The translations under genes and the position numbers were made by a program. The notes beneath the pieces were generated by a model. That model saw only the letters and a list, made by a program, of their open reading frames with translations. It was not told the DNA's origin and did no database searches. From Candidatus Benthicola marisminoris (GTDB lineage: Bacteria; Gemmatimonadota; Gemmatimonadetes; Palauibacterales; Palauibacteraceae): a stretch of DNA of 32,849 nucleotides. This document shows positions 16,574 to 27,841 of the stretch, piece by piece (position 1 is the stretch's first letter; each line of letters begins with the position of its first letter). Location: positions 1 to 32,849 of the forward strand of contig JAMJQR010000152.1 in NCBI GenBank assembly GCA_023554335.1, given 5' to 3'.

Positions 16574-18994
16574 TCAGAACAACTGGCCGAACCGGAAGTG
16601 AAGCTGCCACCCGGGATTCGGCCGTCCCAGCACGTCCCTGCGATCGAATCCGTACGCATAGTCCAGTCCTACCGGACCGAACGGCGTCACCAGGCTCAAC
16701 CCTACTCCTGCGCCGACCAGGAGATCCGTCGGGTTGAACTCGTCGGCCACGGACCAGAGGTTCCCCGCGTCGACGAAGGTGCTCGCGAAGATGTTGTCCG
16801 TCAGCTTCAGTCCGAAGGCCGCGGACGTCGCGAAGTAGGCCTCGCCCACGCGCGCCAGACTGTTGACCGGCGCGTTTCTCGGAACGTGTCCCTGTGGCGT
16901 GATCGTCGCTTCCTCGTAGCCACGGACGCGCTGGCCGACCTGGGTGCCGCCGACAAAGTACCTCTCGACGTAGAACGGGTTGTCTCCGAAGACGAGCCCA
17001 GCCTTGAAGTTCAGCATCGCCACGAGCTCGATGGGCACCTTTCCGGGCCCCCCACCGATTTGGGCGATCCGGGAGAACCACTCGCTGTCCAGGTCCCACT
17101 TGTTGTAGTCCCCGTCTCCACCCAGGAATCCGCCCGTCTTGCGGAAGGCGATCTGGTTGCGATTGCCTCCCGTCGGGAACAGTCCGCCCTCCCTCGTATC
17201 CCGGACGAGGCGCAGCGAGACCGTGCTGCGTGTACCGTTCGTGATCAGACCCTGTGAATCCGGACCGAGCCCGAAAGCGTCCAGGTCGCTGACGTCCTCC
17301 CGGAACAGGGAGTAGCCCACGAACAGGCGAATGGCTCGCACCCGGAACCGAAAGATCGGGATGCCGACCTCGAAGAAGCCACCGGTCTTGCGACGGGTCC
17401 CGAGGTCGAAGGTCTGAAATCGATCCCGTGAGCTCTGAACGCCCACGGTCGCACTGTACGTGGAACCGAAGAGCTCGGGGTCGGTGAAGCTGAGCTCGAT
17501 GTCCTGGGTCCGCGCCCCGAACAGCCAGCGGAAATGTCCGATCTTGGCCTGTCCGAAAAGGTTCGGCTGGTCGTAGCCTATGAATCCGGCCAGTCCGGTC
17601 ACGGCCGCTGCGGACATGCCGAAGTTCACGTTCCCCGTCTGCTTCTCCTGGACCCGATAGACGATGTCGATGTCGCCGTCGTCGCGCGGACTGATCTGGA
17701 TCGCCTCGTCCGGCGGCAGCGTCTCGAAGAAGCCCAGGGACTGAATGTTCCGAACGCTCTGGATCAGACGCTGCTGGGAATAGATGTCGCCCGGAAGCGT
17801 CAGAAGAATCTTGCGGATCACCCGATCGTGCGTGTAGTCGTTCCCGACGATCGACACCGTTCGTATGTAGGCCGGGTTCCTCTCGATGATCTGCAGGCTG
17901 ACCTCGACCGTAGGATTCTCACCCTCCCCTTCAGGGGGGTGACGGGCGACGTTCGGGATGACCTGAACCTGTAGATAGCCGGCATCGCGGTAGAGGTCGG
18001 CTATGTCGAGCGCTGCCTGCTGGAACGCAGTCTCGTCGAAGGGAGGAAAGTCTCCCGTCTCCAGCCGCTCAGGCGCGAGCTCGCCATCGCGTACCGGCGG
18101 GTAGTATTCGCCCAGCTGAGACGCCGGGAACCGCCGATTCCCGTCGATGACGAACGACCGAACGAGATACTGCGGTCCCTCCGCCACCCGGACCTGGATG
18201 CGCCCCTTGCCCGTCAGCGTGTCCACGACCACGGTATCGCCCAGCACCTCGAGGTCGATGTATCCGTGCTCGCCGTACAGCTGGGGAATGCGATCCGTGA
18301 GATCGGCTCGATATTCGTCCCGGTGCAGCTCGCCGGGCTCGTACCAGAAGAACCCCTCCTCGACGGTGCTCATGGCTCCGCGGACCTCTGAGTCCGTCAG
18401 CGCTTCGTTGCCAACGATCTCGACGCGCGCCAGGGCCAGGCGAGGGCCCTCCCTCACGCGAAACGTGAGCTCCAGCTGGTCGAGACCATTCGGGTCCGGC
18501 GCGAGAGCCGTGTCCACGGTCGCCTGGGGGAATCCCTCCTGCCCCAACATCTTGAGGATCATCGCCTTGGCTCGGACCACCTTGGCCGGATCGAGCGCGC
18601 CACCGCCGATCAGTCCGACGGTATCGGAGATGGTTCCTTCGCTCGCGTGTTCCAGGCCTACGAAGCGATAGCTCCCCACGACCGGTCGTTCGACGACATC
18701 GATGTAGAAGATGGCAGGTGCGAAGGGGGTGACGCGGATCTGGACGTCGGAAAACTCCCCGGTAGCGAAGAGCCTCTGAATGGCCTCCTGAACGGCCGGT
18801 CCGTTGACCACTTCTCCGACACGAATCTGGGCCAGTCTCTGGATGCCTTCCGCGGAATAACGCGAGTGACCGCGGACGACGATGCTGTCCACGGTGACGG
18901 AGAGCGGCTCCTCCTGCCCCAACAACGGAGTGACCCCCGCCGTCGATAGTGCGGCGAGGGTCATGAGCCCGGCTGCGATTCGGCTAAATTTCAC
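16574..18994 (-). CDS. bamA: Outer membrane protein assembly factor BamA
   Basis: 806 aa; signal peptide, POTRA repeats, Omp85 barrel with [33 protein letters not shown] and terminal [14 protein letters not shown] start overlaps the clpC stop (GTGA). Confidence 0.96.
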   Translation of the reverse strand: MKFSRIAAGLMTLAALSTAGVTPLLGQEEPLSVTVDSIVVRGHSRYSAEGIQRLAQIRVGEVVNGPAVQEAIQRLFATGEFSDVQIRVTPFAPAIFYIDVVERPVVGSYRFVGLEHASEGTISDTVGLIGGGALDPAKVVRAKAMILKMLGQEGFPQATVDTALAPDPNGLDQLELTFRVREGPRLALARVEIVGNEALTDSEVRGAMSTVEEGFFWYEPGELHRDEYRADLTDRIPQLYGEHGYIDLEVLGDTVVVDTLTGKGRIQVRVAEGPQYLVRSFVIDGNRRFPASQLGEYYPPVRDGELAPERLETGDFPPFDETAFQQAALDIADLYRDAGYLQVQVIPNVARHPPEGEGENPTVEVSLQIIERNPAYIRTVSIVGNDYTHDRVIRKILLTLPGDIYSQQRLIQSVRNIQSLGFFETLPPDEAIQISPRDDGDIDIVYRVQEKQTGNVNFGMSAAAVTGLAGFIGYDQPNLFGQAKIGHFRWLFGARTQDIELSFTDPELFGSTYSATVGVQSSRDRFQTFDLGTRRKTGGFFEVGIPIFRFRVRAIRLFVGYSLFREDVSDLDAFGLGPDSQGLITNGTRSTVSLRLVRDTREGGLFPTGGNRNQIAFRKTGGFLGGDGDYNKWDLDSEWFSRIAQIGGGPGKVPIELVAMLNFKAGLVFGDNPFYVERYFVGGTQVGQRVRGYEEATITPQGHVPRNAPVNSLARVGEAYFATSAAFGLKLTDNIFASTFVDAGNLWSVADEFNPTDLLVGAGVGLSLVTPFGPVGLDYAYGFDRRDVLGRPNPGWQLHFRFGQLF

Positions 18995-21462
18995 GTGGCG
19001 GATGTATGCGAAGCCGCCCGGAAGACCAGAGATTCGGAGTCCTTCGCCACCTCCACGACGATCTCGTCTCCCGGCGCGAACTCGGCCATCAAAATTTTCT
19101 CAGAAAGCGCGTCCTCGATGTACCTCTGAATCGTCCTCTTGAGGGGGCGCGCACCAAACTTGGTATCATATCCGCGGTCGACCAGAAAATCTATGGCCGC
19201 TTCCGACAGATTCAGCGTCAGTTCTTCGTCTGAGAGACGCTTCTGGACCTCCCGCAGCATGATGTGGACGATCTCGCCGATCTGTTCCTTGCTGAGCGGG
19301 TGGAATACGATCACCTCGTCCAGGCGATTCAGGAACTCCGGCGTAAACGTCCGGTCGACTTCGTCTCTGACCTTCTGCGACATCCGGTCGTACTGCACCT
19401 CGGTCTGTCCCGTCTCGAAGCCGAGGCTCGACGTGGAGGCGATCTCCCGGGCTCCAACGTTCGACGTCATGATCAGGACCGTATTCTTGAAGTCGATCAC
19501 GCGGCCGTAGTTGTCGGTAAGCCGGCCCTCGTCGAGCACCTGAAGCAGGATGTTGAAGACGTCCGGGTGCGCCTTCTCGATCTCATCCAGCAGCACCACC
19601 GAGTAGGGGCGTCGGCGGACCGCCTTCGTGAGCGCCCCGCTGTCCTCGTAGCCGACATAGCCCGGCGGAGCGCCGATCAGGCGGCTGACCGAGAACTTCT
19701 CCATATACTCCGACATGTCCACCCGGATCAGGGCTTGCTCGTCAGCAAACAGGAACCGCGCCAGCTGCCTCGCCAGCTCGGTCTTGCCCACCCCGGTGGG
19801 TCCGCAGAAGACGAACGAACCGATGGGGCGGTCGGGGTCCTTGAGTCCGGCTCGCGTTCTCCGGATGGCGCGGCTGATCGCGACGATCGCCTCGTGCTGC
19901 CCCACCACGCTTTCGTGCAGCTCATCCTCCATGCGCAGAAGGCGTTGCGTTTCCTCCTCGCGCAGTCGGCTCACCGGAATGCCCGTCCAGCGGGAAACGA
20001 TGAACGCGATCTCCTCCTCGGAGACGACCGGGCGCTTCTCCCGCTGCTCCTTACTCCATTCTTCCTTGGTGCGCCGTATCTCGCTCAGGAGCTCCTTCTC
20101 GCGGTCTCTCAGCATCGCGGCCCGCTCGAAGTCCTGGTCGCGGATTGCCTCGTCCTTGCGACCCGAAAGCTCCTCCATCTCCGTCTGGAGCTTCTGCACC
20201 TCGGGAGGCGGCACCTGCGCGCCGAGCCTCGACCTCGCTCCGGCTTCGTCGATGACGTCGATCGCCTTGTCCGGCAGGAAACGATCCGTGATGTACCGGT
20301 CGGCCAGCTTGGCCGCAGCCTGCAGCGACTCATCAGGAACCGACACGTTGTGGTGGTCTTCGTAGTGCTTCCGGAGTCCCTTGAGGATCTCCAGGGTCTC
20401 CTCCACGGAAGGCGCTTCCACGATGACCGTCTGGAACCTTCTCTCGAGGGCCCCGTCCTTTTCGATATGCTTGCGATACTCGTTCAACGTGGAGGCGCCA
20501 ACGCACTGGAGCTCGCCGCGCGCCAGGGCCGGCTTCAGCATGTTTGAAGCGTCGATCGCCCCCTCCGCGGCCCCGGCACCAACGAGCGTGTGCAGCTCAT
20601 CGATGAAGAGGATGACCCCCTCGTTCTGAGAGATCTCATTAACGATAGCCTTGAGCCGCTCCTCGAACTGGCCGCGGTACTTGGTTCCTGCGATCACGGC
20701 CGCCATATCCAGGGCCAGGACCCGGTGGTCCTTCAAGCTGTCCGGGATGTCTCCTCGATCGATCTTCTGAGCCAGTCCCTCGACGATGGCCGTCTTGCCT
20801 ACGCCGGGCTCACCGATGAGTACGGGGTTGTTCTTCTTGCGCCGAGAAAGGACCTCCATGACGCGTTCGATCTCGGAGTGCCGTCCGATGGTCGGATCCA
20901 GCGCACCGTCGTGCGCGAGCTCGGTGAGGTCCCGGCAGAAGTGATCAAGGGCGGGCGTCTTCGACTTCGACTCGCCCCGGGCCGGCGGCGGAGCCGGAGA
21001 ACTCCCCGGCTCGGCGATCGGTCCCTCGCTGCCCAGGAGCTTCAGCATCTCGGCCCGAGCTTCCTCGAGACCGATGCCCAGCTCACCCAGAACCTTAGCG
21101 GCCAGCCCCTTTTCTTCACGTAGCAGACCGAGGAGGAGGTGCTCCGTACCCACGTAGCTATGGTTGAGCTCCCGCGCCTCAGCCATGGCGTACTCCAGCA
21201 CCTTCTTGGCGCGGGTCGTATACGGCAGCTCGCCGATCGAAGCCGAGGCCTTCCCGGGCCTCACGTTCTCCTCGACCAGGCGAAGCAGCTCGTCCAGGTC
21301 CGCGGCCAGGCTACGGAGGACCTCTGCCGCAACGCCCTCTCCCTCCCGGATCAGACCGAGAAGGATGTGCTCCGTCCCCACGTAGTCGTGTTGCAGGCGC
21401 ACGGCTTCCTCGCGCGCCATGGCCAGTACCTTCCTTACACGGTCGGTGAAGTTGTAGTTCAT
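18991..21462 (-). CDS. clpC: ClpC-type AAA+ unfoldase
   Basis: Two Clp_N repeats ([22 protein letters not shown]), two Walker A ([18 protein letters not shown]), UVR/M-domain linker, LGF ClpP-contact-type tripeptide. ATG at 21462 overlaps the mcsB stop (TGATG); the ORF track start at 21465 is a TTG. Confidence 0.96.
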   Translation of the reverse strand: MNYNFTDRVRKVLAMAREEAVRLQHDYVGTEHILLGLIREGEGVAAEVLRSLAADLDELLRLVEENVRPGKASASIGELPYTTRAKKVLEYAMAEARELNHSYVGTEHLLLGLLREEKGLAAKVLGELGIGLEEARAEMLKLLGSEGPIAEPGSSPAPPPARGESKSKTPALDHFCRDLTELAHDGALDPTIGRHSEIERVMEVLSRRKKNNPVLIGEPGVGKTAIVEGLAQKIDRGDIPDSLKDHRVLALDMAAVIAGTKYRGQFEERLKAIVNEISQNEGVILFIDELHTLVGAGAAEGAIDASNMLKPALARGELQCVGASTLNEYRKHIEKDGALERRFQTVIVEAPSVEETLEILKGLRKHYEDHHNVSVPDESLQAAAKLADRYITDRFLPDKAIDVIDEAGARSRLGAQVPPPEVQKLQTEMEELSGRKDEAIRDQDFERAAMLRDREKELLSEIRRTKEEWSKEQREKRPVVSEEEIAFIVSRWTGIPVSRLREEETQRLLRMEDELHESVVGQHEAIVAISRAIRRTRAGLKDPDRPIGSFVFCGPTGVGKTELARQLARFLFADEQALIRVDMSEYMEKFSVSRLIGAPPGYVGYEDSGALTKAVRRRPYSVVLLDEIEKAHPDVFNILLQVLDEGRLTDNYGRVIDFKNTVLIMTSNVGAREIASTSSLGFETGQTEVQYDRMSQKVRDEVDRTFTPEFLNRLDEVIVFHPLSKEQIGEIVHIMLREVQKRLSDEELTLNLSEAAIDFLVDRGYDTKFGARPLKRTIQRYIEDALSEKILMAEFAPGDEIVVEVAKDSESLVFRAASHTSAT

Positions 21463-22595
21463 CAACCCCCCGAGGGCGGACCGTCATCCGCCTTCGCATC
21501 ATTGAATCCGTCGGCAGGCTCGCTTCCTGCGTCCTGCTCGTCTGTGGCAAGCTTATCCCTAACGAACGCTGCGCGACAGACATCCGCCTCTTGCTCGCTC
21601 AGACTGCCGCCCGCTTCACGCTCGAGATGTGCTGACTGCCCGCGCACCAGGATTTCGTTTAGCGTCTCTACCCGAGGCGATTTCAATAGTTTCAGGGAAA
21701 CGCCCAGGCGGACACCAGAGAGGAGGTTCATCATCTCCTCCAGGGCCAGGCTGCGGGCCGTTCGCAGGATCCCGTAGGCCCTCCATACCTTATCCTCGAG
21801 GACCGCGGGGGCTTCCGACAACAGCCGGGCTCGCGCGCTTCGCTCGTAGTCGATCACCTTGCCCGCGACGCGTCCGAGGTGGTCGATGAGGTCTTCCTCG
21901 CCCTTGCCGAGAGTGGTCTGGTTAGAGACCTGGAAGAAGTTGCCTACGACTTCAGAGCCTTCTCCGTACAGCCCGCGATAATTGAGCCCTACCTGCGATA
22001 TTCCCTCCAAAACCTTCGTGATCTCCTTGGTGAGAACGAGCCCGGGAATGTGGATCAACACGGACGCTCGCAGCCCGGTCCCGACGTTGGTCGGACAGGC
22101 CGTCAGGAAACCGAACTGATGATGGTACGCGAGCGGAAGCAGCGATCCCACTTCCTCATCGAGCTGGTCCACCTGACGCCAGGCCGAGTAGAGCTCGAGG
22201 CCTCCCACCAGCGCCTGCAGGCGAAGGTGGTCCTCCTCGTTTACCATGATGCCGCAGGAGTCGGACTCCGACATCACGAAGGCGGATTGGGAGCCCCCTG
22301 CTGAATTGACCAGGTCGCGGCTGATCTGGTGGCGTTCCACCAGCAGGTCCCGGTCCACCGAATCCAGATCGGCGACGTCCCAGAAATGGCCGTCCGCGAG
22401 CTTGGTGGATCGGCTTGCCGCCGCGCGGACGCGCTCCAGCACATCGGCCCTTTCCTCGTCGCTCGATCGGCCCGGGAAACAGAACCCCTGGAGGTTGCGG
22501 GCGACACGCACCCTCGACGAGAGCACGATCTCCGCCTCCTCGCCGCCCCGTATCCAGTCCAGGCCGCGCTCCCCGACCGGGCCCGCCCTCATCAT
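21462..22595 (-). CDS. mcsB: Protein arginine kinase McsB
   Basis: [86 protein letters not shown]. Start at 22595 overlaps the mcsA stop (ATGA). Confidence 0.95.
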   Translation of the reverse strand: MMRAGPVGERGLDWIRGGEEAEIVLSSRVRVARNLQGFCFPGRSSDEERADVLERVRAAASRSTKLADGHFWDVADLDSVDRDLLVERHQISRDLVNSAGGSQSAFVMSESDSCGIMVNEEDHLRLQALVGGLELYSAWRQVDQLDEEVGSLLPLAYHHQFGFLTACPTNVGTGLRASVLIHIPGLVLTKEITKVLEGISQVGLNYRGLYGEGSEVVGNFFQVSNQTTLGKGEEDLIDHLGRVAGKVIDYERSARARLLSEAPAVLEDKVWRAYGILRTARSLALEEMMNLLSGVRLGVSLKLLKSPRVETLNEILVRGQSAHLEREAGGSLSEQEADVCRAAFVRDKLATDEQDAGSEPADGFNDAKADDGPPSGG

Positions 22596-23101
22596 TCCTG
22601 TGTCTCCAGCTCGTGGATTCGGTCGCGCAGGTCGGCGGCCGACTCGAAGTCCTCCGTTTCGATGGCGCGCTTCAGGCGGCGACGCATGGCCGATATCTGT
22701 CCCAGTCGATCGCTGATGTCCGACGCATCGCTCAGGTAGAGCTTGCCCGCGTGCTGAGAGGAGCCGTGGATGCGCCGCAGGAGGCCGCGCAGCTGGCTCT
22801 CGAAATGCACGTAGCACTGCGAGCACCCGAGGCGGCCCGTCTTGCGAAAGTCGGACGTCGTCGTGCCGCAGAAGGGGCACGGCTCGCTGGGTGCTGGCGC
22901 GGGCGCTGGCTGTCCGGCGGACCCCAGCTGGGCGAGGAAGTCGACCAGGGGTGGGACCTGCTCAGCACCGGACGGCGATTCTGCCGAGAGTCCACGCGCG
23001 GCGGCGCAGCTCACGCAGAGATGAGCCGAAGTCATCTCCTCTGACTCGATGGAAGTCAGATGGATTTCAGCCTGTTTCTCGTTGCAGTCGTCGCAGAGCA
23101 T
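22592..23101 (-). CDS. mcsA: McsA, UVR- and zinc-finger protein activator of McsB
   Basis: 169 aa; four CxxC motifs (CDDC, CVSC, CPFC, CSQC) and a C-terminal UVR motif (RRRLKRAIETEDFESAADLRDRIHELE). Confidence 0.93.
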   Translation of the reverse strand: MLCDDCNEKQAEIHLTSIESEEMTSAHLCVSCAAARGLSAESPSGAEQVPPLVDFLAQLGSAGQPAPAPAPSEPCPFCGTTTSDFRKTGRLGCSQCYVHFESQLRGLLRRIHGSSQHAGKLYLSDASDISDRLGQISAMRRRLKRAIETEDFESAADLRDRIHELETQE

Positions 23102-23107
23102 CGTCCC

Positions 23108-23851
23108 TCACACCTGTGCCGGCCCGGTCGCACCGCCTGTGTCGGCCAGCTCGAGAACGCCCGCCGAGAGCCGCAAGATCCGATCCGTCCGGCCTGCCAG
23201 GGCCTGATTGTGTGTCACGACGACCATCGCCGTCCCATGATCCCTCACCAGGTCGAAAAGCACGTCATGCAGGATTTCGCTGGTCTCCAGGTCGAGGTTG
23301 CCGGAAGGTTCGTCGGCCAGGAGCACCGGGGGCTCGTTTGCCAGGGCCCTGGCCGCCGCTACCCGCTGCTGCTCCCCGCCGGAGAGCTTCGCGGGGACAT
23401 GCCCGGAACGGTCGCCAAGCCCCACCTGGTCCAACAGCTCGAGAGCCCGCCTGCGAGCTGCAGCTCTGCTTTCTCCGGCTATGAGCTGCGGCATCATCAC
23501 GTTTTCCAGCGCGGTGAAATCCCGCAGTAGGTGATGGAACTGGAATACGAATCCGACATAGCGATTGCGCACGGCTGCCAGCTCGAGGTCATCGAGGTTG
23601 GCGAGGTCTCTGCCCCCGAGAGCGATCCGGCCCGCGGTGGGCAGATCGAGTCCTCCCAGCATGTGGAGCAGCGTCGACTTGCCCGAGCCGCTCGGGCCCA
23701 CGATCGAGATGGTCTGGCCGCGAGCCAGCGCAAGGTCCACTCCGCGCAGCACTCGAATCACGCTGCCGTCCGCTCCGTCGAAATTCCGCTCGACGGCCGA
23801 AGCCTCTACGGCTAGCACGTCACCCGGATCCGGCCGCATGGGCTCATTCAT
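23108..23851 (-). CDS. lolD: LolD-like ABC transporter ATPase
   Basis: [78 protein letters not shown]. Confidence 0.92.
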   Translation of the reverse strand: MNEPMRPDPGDVLAVEASAVERNFDGADGSVIRVLRGVDLALARGQTISIVGPSGSGKSTLLHMLGGLDLPTAGRIALGGRDLANLDDLELAAVRNRYVGFVFQFHHLLRDFTALENVMMPQLIAGESRAAARRRALELLDQVGLGDRSGHVPAKLSGGEQQRVAAARALANEPPVLLADEPSGNLDLETSEILHDVLFDLVRDHGTAMVVVTHNQALAGRTDRILRLSAGVLELADTGGATGPAQV

Positions 23852-25127
23852 GCCGGATCGCCTCCACCGGCGTGTAGTCGGCCGCTCTTCGCGCGGGATA
23901 GATGGTGGCGAGGAACGAAATGGCCAGGGAAGCCAGCACGATGAGTCCTACGTCCACCACGTTGGTGTCCACGGGCAGGTGATCGATGAAATAGACGTCG
24001 CCCGGAAGCGTGATGAACTGATAGCGGTCCAACAGCCAGGAGAGCGCAAGCCCGAGCCCTGTCCCCACCGTCGTACCGACCATCCCGATGACGACTCCCT
24101 GCAGGACGAATACCCGCGTGATGTCAGCCGCCGTCAGGCCCATCGCCCGCATGATCCCAATCTCCCTCACCTTGTCCGTGACTACCATGATCAGCGTGGA
24201 CACGATGTTGAAGGAGGCCACGAGGACGATTAGAAGCAGGATGATCCCCATGGCGAACTTCTCGAGCTTCAGGGCCGAGAACAGACTGGCGTTCTGGCGC
24301 TGCCAGTCGTCCACCGAGTATGGAAAGCCGAGAGAATCCCGGATCCTCGACGCCACCTCTCCGCTCTTCCAGGGATCGCGAACGTTGAATTCCACGCCGG
24401 TGACCGCTCTCCCCATGCGGAGCAGGGTCTGAGCCGATTCCAGGTCTACGTAGGCGAACTTGGTGTCGTACTGATACAGCCCGGTCTCGAACAGGCCCGT
24501 GACCTCGTACAGGCGCAGCTGAGGCTGGATTCCGGTCGGCGTGAGATCGGCTCCCTGGAACGAGACCACCGTCACCGTCTTGCCAGGGTACAGGTTCAGC
24601 CGATTGGCCAACGTCTTGCCGAGGAGGATCCCAGGCCGGCCGGATTCGGTCTCGCCGAAAGGCAGCTCGCCCGAGATGATGTGATCGTCAACCTCGGTTA
24701 CGGACAACGAGGCCGAGTCACCGGCCAGGCCCCGCAGCACGGCACCCTCTGAGTAGCTGCCGCCCGCGACGTTCAGGCCCACCTCGGTGTAAATGAATGG
24801 GGCGGCACCGACCACGTCCGGATCCTCGAGGACCCTCGTGAGGACCGACTCCCAGCTTTCCATGCGCACGGCTTCGCCTATCTCCAGCACCATCCCGTGC
24901 GAATTGGCGCCGAGGATCTTCTCCCGCAGATCCGTCTGCAGCCCGGACATGACACCGATCACCACGATCAGCGCCATCACCCCGACGGAGACTCCTCCGA
25001 TGGCGATGAGTGTGATGAGAGACAGAAAACCGCGTCCACGGCGGCTCGAGAGGTATCTGCTCGCAATAAACCAGTGCAGGGACCGGTCGGTTCGACGGCT
25101 TCTTCGCCGGCCCTCAGGCAAACTCAT
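23844..25127 (-). CDS. LolC/LolE-type lipoprotein-releasing ABC permease
   Basis: 427 aa; FIASRYLSSRRGRGFLSLITLIAIGGVSVGVMALIVVIGVMSGLQTDLREKILGANSH; C-terminal FtsX-like TM region ending [11 protein letters not shown]. Confidence 0.92.
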   Translation of the reverse strand: MSLPEGRRRSRRTDRSLHWFIASRYLSSRRGRGFLSLITLIAIGGVSVGVMALIVVIGVMSGLQTDLREKILGANSHGMVLEIGEAVRMESWESVLTRVLEDPDVVGAAPFIYTEVGLNVAGGSYSEGAVLRGLAGDSASLSVTEVDDHIISGELPFGETESGRPGILLGKTLANRLNLYPGKTVTVVSFQGADLTPTGIQPQLRLYEVTGLFETGLYQYDTKFAYVDLESAQTLLRMGRAVTGVEFNVRDPWKSGEVASRIRDSLGFPYSVDDWQRQNASLFSALKLEKFAMGIILLLIVLVASFNIVSTLIMVVTDKVREIGIMRAMGLTAADITRVFVLQGVVIGMVGTTVGTGLGLALSWLLDRYQFITLPGDVYFIDHLPVDTNVVDVGLIVLASLAISFLATIYPARRAADYTPVEAIRHE

Positions 25128-26688
25128 CGTCCCTCAGGATAGGATACAGGATCACCTCGCGGATCGTGGACCGGTCTGTCAGAAGCATCACCAGCCGGTC
25201 GATTCCGAGTCCCAGCCCGCCGGTCGGTGGCAAGCCGTACTCGAGTGCGCGCACGTAGTCTTCGTCCAGTCCCTGCGCCTCTTCGTCCCCGGCTGCACGC
25301 GCGGATGTCTGCTCTGAGAACCGTTCCCACTGGTCGATCGGATCGTTGAGCTCGCTGAACGCGTTCACCAGCTCCGTGCCGGCCACGATGACCTCGAAGC
25401 GCTCGGCCAGCTCCTCATCGCCGCGCTTCGGCTTGGCGAGGGGGCTCATCTCGATCGGGTAGTCGAAGACGATCGTGGGATTCATGAGCTCGGGCTCCAC
25501 CCACTCCGAAAAGATCACGTCCAGGAGCTTGGTCCTTCCGAGGTCCGCCGCATCCGATCGCCCGGCCGCGAGGACCTTGCTCCGGAGCTCCTCCGTATCT
25601 GCGGAGCGGGCGTCGAACCCGGCGAAGTTCTCGATCGCATCGAAGAAGGCGATGCGCCTCCAGGGGCGTGATAGATCGACCGTGTGGCCGGCGTAAGGGA
25701 TCTCGAGTCCGCCCGTCACCGCGGTGGCTGCCTCGGTGACCAGCTCCTCGGCCGTGTCCATCATGGTTCGGTAATCGGCGAAGGCCCGGTAAAGCTCGAG
25801 CATGGTGAACTCGGGATTGTGCGTGCGGTCGATTCCCTCGTTTCGGAAGTTCTTCGAGATCTCGTACACTCGATCGAGCTGCCCTACGATCAGTCGCTTG
25901 AGATACAGTTCATCGGCGATTCTCAGGTAGAGCGTCCGATCCAGGGTGTGATGGTGCGTCGTGAACGGTCGTGCAAAGGCGCCGCCATAAAGCGGTTGCA
26001 GGATCGGAGTCTCGACTTCCAGGTAACCTTCGGCGTCGAGCTTTCTGCGAAGCGTCGAGACGATACGGGCGCGGGTGACGAAGACCTCCCGCACGTCCGG
26101 GTTTACCGCGAGGTCCGCGTATCTCTGCCTGTAGCGGCTCTCGACGTCCGCGAAGCCGCTGTGTACGATCGTGTCACCCTCTGGGGTGATCTCCGTCTTC
26201 CCCAGTGGCAGCGGCCGCATGGACTTGGCCAGCAGCGTCAGCCCCTCTACCCGGACCGTGACCTCTCCCGTGCGGGTGCGGAACATCTCGCCCTCAACGC
26301 CGATCCAGTCGCCCAGGTCGAGGAGCTTCCGCAGCTCTCTGGCGGTGTCGTCCAGGTCATTGTTCCTGAAGTAGACCTGGAGGCGGCCCGACCGGTCGCC
26401 CAGGTGCGCAAAGGCGCTCTTGCCCATGTCACGCAGTGATTCCAGGCGGCCGGCGACGCGAACGCGAGGACCGGCTTCGTCATCTCGGGCTTCTGCGTCG
26501 TACAGCGCGAGCGCCGAGGCGAGGTCGTGCGAAGGGTCGAAGGCGTAGGCATACGGCGCGACTCCGAGCTCTAGCAGCTTCTCCAGCTTCAGGAAACGAT
26601 CGCGCACCGGCTTCGGCCGTTCTTCTGCCGTGTACCATTCGCGGATCGGCAGGCCGTCACGCAGACCGGGTGTCTCCCTGGTGGTCAA
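25114..26688 (-). CDS. lysS: Lysyl-tRNA synthetase, class II
   Basis: OB fold then RYRQRYADLAVNPDVREVFVTRARIVSTLRRKLDAEGYLEVETPILQPLYGGAFARPFTTHHHTLDRTLYLRIADELYLKRLIVG, FRNEGIDRTHNPEFTMLELY, GLGLGIDRLVMLLTD. Confidence 0.97.
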   Translation of the reverse strand: MTTRETPGLRDGLPIREWYTAEERPKPVRDRFLKLEKLLELGVAPYAYAFDPSHDLASALALYDAEARDDEAGPRVRVAGRLESLRDMGKSAFAHLGDRSGRLQVYFRNNDLDDTARELRKLLDLGDWIGVEGEMFRTRTGEVTVRVEGLTLLAKSMRPLPLGKTEITPEGDTIVHSGFADVESRYRQRYADLAVNPDVREVFVTRARIVSTLRRKLDAEGYLEVETPILQPLYGGAFARPFTTHHHTLDRTLYLRIADELYLKRLIVGQLDRVYEISKNFRNEGIDRTHNPEFTMLELYRAFADYRTMMDTAEELVTEAATAVTGGLEIPYAGHTVDLSRPWRRIAFFDAIENFAGFDARSADTEELRSKVLAAGRSDAADLGRTKLLDVIFSEWVEPELMNPTIVFDYPIEMSPLAKPKRGDEELAERFEVIVAGTELVNAFSELNDPIDQWERFSEQTSARAAGDEEAQGLDEDYVRALEYGLPPTGGLGLGIDRLVMLLTDRSTIREVILYPILRDDEFA

Positions 26689-26690
26689 GG

Positions 26691-27798
26691 TCAGGCCGTT
26701 CCTTTCCGACGGAGGAAAGCTTCGATGAAGCCATGAATATCGCCGTCCAGCACCCCATCCGCATTCCCTACTTCGACGCTGGTCCGATGGTCCTTCACCA
26801 TGGTATAGGGCTGAAGCACGTAGGAGCGGATCTGGTTCCCCCAGGCGATGTCCGTCTTGGAGTCCTCGAGGGCCTGTCGCTCCGCTTCTTTTTCCTCCTC
26901 GGCCTTCTGGTACAGGGCAGCCTGCAGCATCTTCATCGCTTTCGCCCGGTTCTTGTGCTGGCTGCGTTCCTGCTGACAGGAGACCACGATGCCCGTAGGC
27001 ACGTGCGTGATACGAACCGCAGAATCCGTCTTGTTGACGTGCTGACCGCCGGCGCCGGAAGCCCTGTACGTATCGATCCTGAGGTCCGACTCGTCGATCT
27101 CAATCTCCACATCCTCGTCGACCTCTGGATAGACGAATACGGAGGCAAACGAGGTGTGGCGCCTGCCCTGGGCGTCGAAGGGTGATATCCGTACGAGCCG
27201 GTGGACTCCCGTCTCGGCGCCGAGGTAGCCGAAAGCGTGGTCGCCCAGGATCTCGAGGGTGGCAGACTTGACTCCCGCCTCCTCGCCCGGCTGGTACTCC
27301 ACGAGGTTGACGGTGTAGCCGCGCCGCTCCGCATACCGGGAATACATGCGCAGGAGCATCTCGGCCCAGTCCTGGGACTCCGTTCCCCCCGCCCCTGGGT
27401 GTACGGTGAGTAGCGCCGATCGGTGCGCATCCGGGCCGCGCAGCATGTTCCGAAGCTCGAGCTCAGCGAGGCCATCGGCGACCGCAGCGGTTTCGCTATC
27501 CAGTTCCGACGCGAGGTCAGCGTCCTCCGCGTCCGCCAGGAGATCCGCAAGTTCCTCGAGCTCAGCGAGCCGGCTCGCGAGGCCAGCCCACGGCTCCGTC
27601 CAAGACTTCAGTTGGTTGGAGCTGTCGATGACCTCTCGGGCAGACTCGGGCTGATCCCAGAAGCCCGGGCTCGCCATGCGTTGCTCGAGTTCAGCGAGCT
27701 GAGATTCCTTCGACTCGAGGTCAAAGAAACCTCCGGAGGTCGGCCAGCCTGTCGGCCAGCGCCTTGATCGACTCGAGCTTCGCGTCAGATACGGCCAT
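26691..27798 (-). CDS. prfB: Peptide chain release factor 2 with programmed +1 frameshift
   Basis: Zero frame from ATG 27798: MAVSDAKLESIKALADRLADLRRFL then UGA (27723-27721); site is CGG AGG TTT CTT TGA C. The +1 frame from GAC at 27722 reads DLESKESQLAELEQRMASPGFWDQPES... and continues through GGQHVNKTDSAVRITHVPTGIVVSCQQERSQHKNR to 26691. Confidence 0.95.
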
Positions 27799-27841
27799 TC
27801 TCGCGCTCCTGTACGGCCCGGGGTGTCGGGCGAATCGCAGC

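Noticed and set aside
15890-17257. 455-aa plus-strand ORF opposite ompH/bamA
   Set aside because: Shadow ORF across two genes and their intergenic gap; no recognisable domain.
19264-20547. 427-aa plus-strand ORF opposite clpC
   Set aside because: Complement of the ClpC AAA+ region; no independent support.
21462-22880. 472-aa ORF as an extended McsB
   Set aside because: The extension overlaps mcsA coding sequence; McsB motifs begin after [15 protein letters not shown] at 22595.
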